A stretch of DNA of 5,014 nucleotides. Origin: JAWOJF01 sp046481785. Its GTDB lineage: Bacteria; Bacteroidota; Ignavibacteria; Ignavibacteriales; Ignavibacteriaceae. Of the stretch, positions 1 to 5,014 are shown piece after piece (position 1 is the first letter of the stretch; each line of letters begins with the position of its first letter). The notes beneath the pieces were generated by a model. It saw nothing but the letters and a program-made list of their open reading frames with translations, was not told where the DNA came from and did not search any database. Location: positions 1 through 5,014 of the forward strand of contig JAWOJF010000363.1 in NCBI GenBank assembly GCA_046481785.1. Reading direction: 5' to 3'. The position numbers and the translations under genes were made by a program.

Positions 1-429
1 GACCCGTTTGATTTTGATTATGGATCAATTGTTAAGTTTGAGTATAACCCTGAAAATTCAGATGGACCGGTTATAGTGAACATTCCTGTTCCGCCGGAAA
101 TTTCAGCTTCTGCGGCAGTAACGGGAAGTTTTGAGAGGAGCAATCTGTCTGTTATGCTGCAATGGAACGGAAACAGAACGGAAAATTTTGAAGTTGTAAT
201 AAGCGGTATAAATACCAGGGATGAAGTAGTCCCCCTGTACAGGCTTATTACTCCTGATGACGGAAATCTGGTTATACCCCCAAGCTTAATTAACATGATT
301 CCGCATGATAAATTCAAAAACCTGGATTTTTCCTTAATAAGAAAAATTGAATTTGATGATAAAAACAGCCGGATTGAGTTTCATATTATATCAAACAGCA
401 TTCACAGAATAATTCTAGATAGTCCTTGA
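1..429 (+). CDS. Partial CDS (5' end missing): hypothetical beta-rich, probably exported protein
   Basis: The reading frame is open from the first base and ends at TGA 427-429, giving 142 residues of a protein whose start lies outside the window. A GTG at 76 could be read as a start, but the frame continues upstream with the same composition and no stop, so I treat it as internal. The visible part alternates short hydrophobic stretches with polar turns, as in beta-sandwich domains: a Pro-rich strand (residues 28-34), a strand with LQW at 53-55, a strand FEVVISG (63-69), and a turn and strand PDDGNLVIPPSLI (85-97). The 'DDG...IP...L' pattern recurs in the Ig-like ends of exported bacterial proteins, but I cannot name a family. 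No membrane helix or catalytic motif is visible. Its stop overlaps the start of the next gene, so the two are probably co-transcribed. Function unknown; an envelope protein or lipoprotein is an inference from context. Confidence 0.75.
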   Translation, partial: DPFDFDYGSIVKFEYNPENSDGPVIVNIPVPPEISASAAVTGSFERSNLSVMLQWNGNRTENFEVVISGINTRDEVVPLYRLITPDDGNLVIPPSLINMIPHDKFKNLDFSLIRKIEFDDKNSRIEFHIISNSIHRIILDSP

Positions 430-2411
430 AAATAAAATACTTTTTAGTTTTGATAATGATAGCAGTAAAAACAATATTACCTCAAAGTTCATTTGGACTA
501 ACAGGGAACTGGCAGGATTCTGACAAGTCCAGGTCTTTCTTAAATAGCTTTGAAAATAATCCGTCTAATTTTTCCAGTCTGAAGGACTGGGGGCTTTCTG
601 TTTCATACGGAGGTGAGTTTTCATCTGTAATAAACTCTACTCTTTACCAGATATCATTATCAAAAAGAATTAACAGGAGTGTTATCTCCACAAGGTATAC
701 CCCCGGTTATCAGAAGGATTTTACTTTTAATACAGGTGTCTCAATTATTAATGAGGACTCGAGCCTGCTGTCGCTTAATTCAAAGTTTTCATACAAAGAG
801 TTGTTCGGCCTGGGTTATTCTTATTCAATAACGGATAATATTGCTGCAGGTTTTTCACTTAGATATATAAACCAGGAATTTGTAAATGAAGAAATAAGTG
901 CAGTTTTTGCTGATAGTTTTTATTTGGACAGCCGGGTAGTTACCGAAGAATTAAATTTATGGAAGGCTGACCTGGGGATTAATTATAATGTTAATAAAAA
1001 TTTTACCCTCTCGGCTGCAACAATAAACCTGTTAAATTTTTCTGAAGGCTTGATTACTGAAGAGAATAAAAAATATGAAATGAAAAAACCCAAAAAAGGA
1101 TTATTAGGCTTCTCTTATACCCCATCTGCTATTTTTAGATTTCACATTTTTTATGAAACCGATAATTCTTTTATGACAGGCACCGGTTCCACATTTAATA
1201 TTTTTAATGGAAACCTGTCGGTTAGCGCTTCTGTTTTTCATGATAAGTACCAGTCTCCTTTTATTGCCGGAATTCAACCTTTAATAAGCTATACATCAAA
1301 ATATTTTGGTATTTCATTAACAGGAATAAAATATTTTTCAGACCGCTCCGCTGCAGGCGGCACCATTTCAACTTTTGAAAAGGATGGAATTGCCGGCATC
1401 ATTAATAACAAGTACAGTTTTGATAAAGCAATTCTTTCAGTTTCCTTTACACTCAATACAATGGAAGACAAATCTGTTGAATTTCTTGATGTGGAGATAT
1501 TAAATGAAATTTATCCTGCGTTAAACGATAATTATTTATATAATCCATTTGCCGCGGGTAAAGTTGTTAATTTAACCGACAGGCCGGTTGCGGTGAAGCC
1601 GGAGAGCCGGATAAAAGGAATAAACAACGATTTTATTCATTCACCGGAAGTTACTATTTTACCTTTTGATACCTCTGTAGTTTTCTTTTATACTATTATT
1701 CCGGATATATATAACAAAGAAAAGGCGGAAATATCTTATGCTGATTTTTACATTTCTTCCTCCGGCGGAAGTCCCGATGATCAGTTTCAAACTCCCGTAC
1801 TGGTAAACGGTATTAATGCGTGGGACGGTAAAGTAAGCAGTTTGAAAAATTTTATAAGAAGAGATCTAAATTTTTCAGTTAATTATACAAGAAATTTATT
1901 AAGCAGTTATAAAACACTACTTGATACTTTACCGGAAAGACTGACCCCATTTTATAAAACAAAAATAATTTATGAAAACATAGTAAAACAACTTACTTAT
2001 ATTTCAGACCCCCGTGCATCAGCAGAATATGTTCAGTTCCCAAATGAAACAATAAAGCTTAAAGGGGGTGACTGTGATGACTTAAGTGTTTGTTTTAATG
2101 CATTGCTTAAAGGTACAGGAATAGAAACTGCATTTGTTGATTTTAGCGGAACAGATGAATTAAATCATGTTAATATTCTTGTTAATATGGAACTTTCCCC
2201 TTCTGAGACCGGAATAATAACACAGAATGATACTAAATATTTTATCCGGAAGAACAGCAGCGGCAAAAACGAAGTATGGATACCGCTTGAAACAACGGTT
2301 CTTTCGGGCTTTGAGGATGCATGGAATGCCGGTGCTGAAAAGTTTAATGAAGAAGCATTAAATAATTACGGCCTGGTAAAAGGAACAGTTAAAATAGTGG
2401 ATGTGGAGTGA
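426..2411 (+). CDS. Exported outer-membrane beta-barrel-like protein with C-terminal transglutaminase-like domain
   Basis: This 661-residue protein probably starts at TTG 426. A stop (TAG 420-422) closes the frame just upstream, and only this start gives a signal-peptide-like N-terminus (MKIKYFLVLIMIAV, then LPQSS). The next ATG, at 456, would cut the hydrophobic core. Residues about 30-345 are amphipathic beta-strands rich in aromatic, Ser, Gly and Asn residues (for example FGLGYSYSI, AAGFSLRYI, LSVSASVF), as in outer-membrane barrels. Residues about 350-470 look like a beta-sandwich, bounded by EIYPAL (361-366) and NAWDG (464-468). Residues about 505-640 resemble a transglutaminase/papain-like domain: YKTKIIYENIV, then GGDCDDLS with Cys550, NHVNIL with His581, and WIPLETT with Glu622 where an acidic third residue is expected. 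Such domains can be proteases, cross-linkers or binding modules, so the activity is not established. It overlaps the upstream gene by 4 bases, with no clear Shine-Dalgarno site. I am sure it is a gene, fairly sure of the C-terminal fold, and less sure of the barrel. Confidence 0.88.
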   Translation: MKIKYFLVLIMIAVKTILPQSSFGLTGNWQDSDKSRSFLNSFENNPSNFSSLKDWGLSVSYGGEFSSVINSTLYQISLSKRINRSVISTRYTPGYQKDFTFNTGVSIINEDSSLLSLNSKFSYKELFGLGYSYSITDNIAAGFSLRYINQEFVNEEISAVFADSFYLDSRVVTEELNLWKADLGINYNVNKNFTLSAATINLLNFSEGLITEENKKYEMKKPKKGLLGFSYTPSAIFRFHIFYETDNSFMTGTGSTFNIFNGNLSVSASVFHDKYQSPFIAGIQPLISYTSKYFGISLTGIKYFSDRSAAGGTISTFEKDGIAGIINNKYSFDKAILSVSFTLNTMEDKSVEFLDVEILNEIYPALNDNYLYNPFAAGKVVNLTDRPVAVKPESRIKGINNDFIHSPEVTILPFDTSVVFFYTIIPDIYNKEKAEISYADFYISSSGGSPDDQFQTPVLVNGINAWDGKVSSLKNFIRRDLNFSVNYTRNLLSSYKTLLDTLPERLTPFYKTKIIYENIVKQLTYISDPRASAEYVQFPNETIKLKGGDCDDLSVCFNALLKGTGIETAFVDFSGTDELNHVNILVNMELSPSETGIITQNDTKYFIRKNSSGKNEVWIPLETTVLSGFEDAWNAGAEKFNEEALNNYGLVKGTVKIVDVE

Positions 2412-2506
2412 CAGGCATGGTTTTATCACAGACCGGCACTAATATTTTCATTATCCTGCTCTAAAGTGCATGGTTAAATTAGTGAGATAGATGGAATTTA
2501 AAGAAT

Positions 2507-2511
2507 AAAGG
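2507..2511 (+). promoter_or_regulatory. Ribosome binding site of the FecR-like gene
   Basis: AAAGG lies 7 bases before the ATG at 2519. It is the only start in the window with a reasonable Shine-Dalgarno match at normal spacing, and it supports that ATG. The rest of the 107-base gap (2412-2518) holds no ORF, tRNA or convincing hairpin terminator. Confidence 0.5.
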
Positions 2512-2518
2512 TAATCAA

Positions 2519-3202
2519 ATGAAAAAAATAACTATTATTTTAATAATGCTGTTTGCAGCGGCATTTTATGCCCAAACGTTTAAGGTGGATAAAGTAAGCG
2601 GAGAGGTAAAGGCACAAACCGGAACAGATGAAAATTGGGTTAATGTTAAAACAGGGATGCCGGTTAACTCAAAAACAACACTGGTAACCTCAAATAATTC
2701 TTCAGTACACATAAGCAGCGGAGATATTAAGTTTAGGTTAAATGAGTCCTCTGCCATAAATGCAGTTCACCTTAAAAAGGTAACCTTAGATGATCTGCTT
2801 CTTGCCCTTGCAATGGATGATATGATTAATGCTCCGAAGAAAAAAGAAAATAATAAATCCAAAAGCACAGTAGTTTATGGAACAAAGGAGGGGAAAAAAC
2901 CGCTGCTTATAGAATCAGATGATTTTGGTATAAAAAAACTAAATGGTGCTGTACAGATAGCTGAAGCCGGCTTTAAAGAATCAGCAGTTATTGCGGCTAA
3001 AGAAACCTTCAGAAAATATCCCGAAACAAATTTAATTCCCCCATTTAGAATTTATTTTGCAGGTATTTTAACCGGCCTTGGATTATATGAAGAGGCATAT
3101 GAGGATTTTTCTTCAATAAAAAAGCTAAAGTTAAGCGACAAAGAGAAAAAGGAAGTAGAAGATAAACTGGAACAATTGAATAAAAAACTCTCTGCAAGAT
3201 GA
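2519..3202 (+). CDS. Exported FecR-like domain protein with helical C-terminus
   Basis: This 227-residue protein begins with a clear signal peptide: two Lys, a hydrophobic core (ITIILIMLFAAAF) and a likely cleavage after Tyr17-Ala18, before Gln19. There is no Cys at the cleavage site, so it is not a lipoprotein. Residues about 23-82 match the FecR beta-domain pattern: V..VSGEVKAQ, a Trp (W40), a 'V..GMPV....TLVT' stretch (43-57), then SSVHISSGDIKFRLNESSAI. A Lys/Asn-rich linker (107-117) follows. Residues about 138-227 are mostly helical, with Ala, Tyr and Glu placed as in one or two TPR-like hairpins, ending in a charged, coiled-coil-like tail. Classical FecR proteins are membrane anti-sigma regulators with an N-terminal cytoplasmic part; this one has none and no sigma factor is next to it, so a structural or sensory envelope role is more likely. 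It may share a transcript with the upstream gene, but the 107-base gap leaves this open. Confidence 0.85.
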   Translation: MKKITIILIMLFAAAFYAQTFKVDKVSGEVKAQTGTDENWVNVKTGMPVNSKTTLVTSNNSSVHISSGDIKFRLNESSAINAVHLKKVTLDDLLLALAMDDMINAPKKKENNKSKSTVVYGTKEGKKPLLIESDDFGIKKLNGAVQIAEAGFKESAVIAAKETFRKYPETNLIPPFRIYFAGILTGLGLYEEAYEDFSSIKKLKLSDKEKKEVEDKLEQLNKKLSAR

Positions 3203-3340
3203 TCTGATTAGTAAAAGCAATTCGTTCTATAGGGGGCACTGGCCATATGTGATTTAAGGCACACTAGGCTGCATATTACCTGATGAGGTCAATGCCGGTA
3301 CATTAATTAAAGTGATACCCGGATTTCAGTATTCCCTTCA

Positions 3341-3398
3341 AATCAAAAAACTTTAAAATATTTTTTTTAACTTCCTTATTATATTACATGGGATTTTT
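3341..3398 (+). promoter_or_regulatory. AT-rich leader and possible promoter of the channel/antiporter pair
   Basis: The gap 3203-3398 contains no gene or RNA that I can recognise. Its last 60 bases are very AT-rich, with an A6 run (3345-3350), a T8 run (3361-3368) and a TATTATATTAC stretch (3377-3387). That stretch loosely resembles a -10 element, either sigma70-like or the Bacteroidota TAnnTTTG type. No matching upstream box is convincing. The call rests mainly on position: a new gene pair begins after a long gap. Confidence 0.25.
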
Positions 3399-4283
3399 GT
3401 GGAGGCTATAAAAAGATTCTTTATCGGGATAAAAGAGTTTCTTGATGTTCCTATTACTAAACTCGGCGAAACAGAAATAACCCTGTGGATAATAGTATAT
3501 TTTGTCTTTCTTCTTTTCCTCCTTGCATTTGTAACAGGTAAACTGAGGAAGTGGATAGTATTCAGTTTACTTGCTAAAAGTAAGGTGGACCTTGGGACGC
3601 GGGTTGCAGTCGGCAGTATATTAAGATATATAATTCTTGTTATAGGCCTGGTTGTTGCACTTCAAACGGTTGGAATTGACTTAAGTACTTTTACAATTAT
3701 TGCCGGTGCCCTTGGTATTGGTATTGGTTTTGGTTTGCAGAATGTTGCAAATAATCTTGTAAGCGGTATAATTATTTTATTTGAACGCCCGGTTAAAGTG
3801 GGTGACAGGGTTGAAATTGGTGATATATCCGGTGATGTAATTAATATCAGGATGCGTTCCACAACTATACTTACCAATGACAATATTGCTATTATTGTAC
3901 CTAACTCAGAATTTATATCCAATACAGTTATTAACTGGAGTTATAATGACAGGAATGTGAGATTTAATTTCCCTGTAAATGTTTCTTATAAAGAAGACCC
4001 GGAAAATGTTAAACAATTGCTGCTTGAAGTAGCACGGGATAATAAAGGGGTATTAAATGAACCCAAACCCGACGTTCTTTTTGATAAGTTTGGCGACAGC
4101 GCATTGGTCTTTAATTTAAGAGTATGGACGCGCGAATATACAAACCGCCCCGGTGTTTTAAGAAGCCAGCTATATTATGCCATAGCTAAAAAGTTTAGAG
4201 AAAATAAAATCGAAATTCCTTACCCGCAGAGAGATATTCATATCAAACCAGATGGATTACCTAACATCTTTTCCGAGAAATAA
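3399..4283 (+). CDS. mscS: MscS-family small-conductance mechanosensitive channel
   Basis: This 294-residue inner-membrane channel opens under membrane tension and releases ions and small solutes during osmotic downshock; family members form heptamers. Its length is close to E. coli MscS (286). Three membrane helices are visible: residues 29-47, 71-92 and the pore-lining TM3 at about 95-127. TM3 carries the Gly-rich GALGIGIGFGLQ segment (103-114) followed by NNLVSG and ERPVKVGD. The beta-domain follows, with the family signature STTILTND...IIVPNS and NTVINWS. The C-terminal alpha/beta domain ends in IPYPQRDIHIK, matching the conserved FPYPQ end of E. coli MscS. GTG 3399 is chosen because no ATG, GTG or TTG lies in frame just upstream or in the first 30 codons downstream; no good Shine-Dalgarno site precedes it. 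Its TAA overlaps the next gene's ATG by one base, implying an operon with the antiporter. Family assignment is firm; the exact start is less so. Confidence 0.95.
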   Translation: MEAIKRFFIGIKEFLDVPITKLGETEITLWIIVYFVFLLFLLAFVTGKLRKWIVFSLLAKSKVDLGTRVAVGSILRYIILVIGLVVALQTVGIDLSTFTIIAGALGIGIGFGLQNVANNLVSGIIILFERPVKVGDRVEIGDISGDVINIRMRSTTILTNDNIAIIVPNSEFISNTVINWSYNDRNVRFNFPVNVSYKEDPENVKQLLLEVARDNKGVLNEPKPDVLFDKFGDSALVFNLRVWTREYTNRPGVLRSQLYYAIAKKFRENKIEIPYPQRDIHIKPDGLPNIFSEK

Positions 4284-5014
4284 TGATTTCTATTGAATTT
4301 TTACTTTTGCTAACTGCCATACTTATTCTATTAAGTATTTTACTGGCTAAGGTGTTTGATAATATTGGAGTACCAACTCTTATATTATTTATTGGCGTGG
4401 GAATGCTTGCAGGCTCAGAGGGTATTGGGGGGATTTATTTTGACGATGCTGTCCTTGCACAGTCAATAGGAATTATTGCTCTTATTTTTATACTCTTTTC
4501 AGGAGGCCTTGATACCAACTGGAAAGAAGTAAAACATGTTATTAAGCCTGCGGCAGCTATGGCTACAGTGGGTGTGCTTTTAACTGCTGTAATAGTTGGG
4601 GTATTTGTAGCATACCTGCTTGATGTGTCACTTCTCTGGGGCATTCTTCTGGGTTCTATCATATCGTCAACTGATGCTGCCGCAGTATTTTCAATTATCC
4701 GGTCAAGGAGTATAAGCTTAAAAGGCAGTCTAAAGCCTTTGCTGGAGTTAGAATCCGGCAGTAACGACCCCATGGCAGTGTTCTTAACTATTGGTACAAT
4801 TCAACTTCTTATTAATCCTGAACAGGATCTGTCTGATGTTATTATTTTATTTGTTCTGCAAATGGGTATTGGGGCAGTATCGGGAATAGTACTAGGAAAA
4901 GCCATGGTCTTCCTGATCAACCGGCTTAAGTTTTCAGCCGAAGGAATTTACCCGGTATTTTCTATTTCTATGTGTGTTCTTACATATGCAATTACGGCAT
5001 TGGTTGGGGGAAGC
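4283..5014 (+). CDS. nhaP2: Partial CDS (3' end missing): K+/H+ antiporter, NhaP2/CvrA type (CPA1 family)
   Basis: The frame is open from ATG 4283 to the window edge, 244 codons with no stop. The protein is a chain of hydrophobic helices typical of cation/proton antiporters of the inner membrane. Family motifs are clear: GVPTLILFIGVGMLAG (29-44), LFSGGLDT (71-78), GSIISSTDAAAVFSIIRS (124-141) and ELESGSNDPMAVFLT (155-169). The last closely matches E. coli NhaP2/CvrA and includes the Asn161-Asp162 pair of the CPA1 ion-binding site; Asp131 lies in the TDAAAVF helix. NhaP2-type proteins exchange cytoplasmic K+ (or Na+) for protons and are usually 500-580 residues, with C-terminal TrkA-C-like nucleotide-sensing domains. 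That part is outside the window, so regulation cannot be judged. The start overlaps the mscS stop as TAATG, with a weak GAGAAA just before it, indicating translational coupling. K+ rather than Na+ specificity is inferred from similarity. Confidence 0.93.
   Translation, partial: MISIEFLLLLTAILILLSILLAKVFDNIGVPTLILFIGVGMLAGSEGIGGIYFDDAVLAQSIGIIALIFILFSGGLDTNWKEVKHVIKPAAAMATVGVLLTAVIVGVFVAYLLDVSLLWGILLGSIISSTDAAAVFSIIRSRSISLKGSLKPLLELESGSNDPMAVFLTIGTIQLLINPEQDLSDVIILFVLQMGIGAVSGIVLGKAMVFLINRLKFSAEGIYPVFSISMCVLTYAITALVGGS

Noticed and set aside
18..317. Minus-strand open frame of 99 codons
   Set aside because: It is opposite the first + strand gene, which is tightly linked to its downstream neighbour; the antisense product shows no family features.
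76..429. GTG at 76 as the true start of the first gene
   Set aside because: The frame is open back to base 1 with similar coding character, so the gene most likely begins outside the window.
2437..2484. Inverted repeat CACTAAT / ATTAGTG as a hairpin or operator
   Set aside because: The arms are only 7 bp, the loop is 34 bases and no T-run follows; a match of this size is expected by chance in a 107-base gap.
3045..3239. Minus-strand open frame reaching into the intergenic gap
   Set aside because: It mostly lies opposite the FecR-like gene, has no recognisable protein features and no supporting start site.
3297..3322. CCGGTA / TACCCGG imperfect hairpin in the gap before mscS
   Set aside because: It is a short stem with a bulge and a long loop, with no T-tract and no conserved context to support a function.
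3345..3370. A6 and T8 runs as a Rho-independent terminator of the FecR-like gene
   Set aside because: The possible stem is only A-T pairs with no GC-rich part, and it lies about 140 bases after the stop codon.
4435..4773. Minus-strand open frame of 112 codons
   Set aside because: It is antisense to the antiporter, whose family motifs in the + strand frame are unmistakable.

Overview
The window is a gene-dense, AT-rich bacterial fragment with all five genes on the + strand. Several traits suggest an Ignavibacteria/Bacteroidota-type (FCB group) organism: AT-rich codon use, weak or absent Shine-Dalgarno sites, Lys/Asn/Ile-rich proteins, and an exported outer-membrane-barrel-like protein with a transglutaminase-like tail. 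This assignment rests on style and remembered protein families, not on a marker gene.

Left part (1-2411): the 3' end of an unrecognised beta-rich, probably exported protein overlaps by 4 bases a long exported protein that starts at TTG. The long protein has a signal peptide, a predicted outer-membrane beta-barrel-like region, a beta-sandwich-like middle and a C-terminal transglutaminase/protease-like domain with a visible Cys and His. The overlap implies co-transcription and translational coupling.

Middle (2412-3398): after a 107-base gap comes a small exported FecR-like protein (2519-3202) with a helical C-terminus. A 196-base AT-rich gap follows, with no gene, tRNA or convincing terminator; it probably carries the promoter of the next pair.

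Right part (3399-5014): an MscS-family mechanosensitive channel, probably starting at GTG, overlaps by one base (TAATG) a K+/H+ antiporter of the NhaP2/CvrA type. The antiporter runs off the right edge. Together they form a plausible ion and osmotic homeostasis operon: one gene releases solutes under turgor, the other expels K+ in exchange for protons.

I see no mobile element, CRISPR array, RNA gene or clear new defence system. The most unusual items are the barrel-plus-transglutaminase-like protein and the non-ATG, overlapping start sites.
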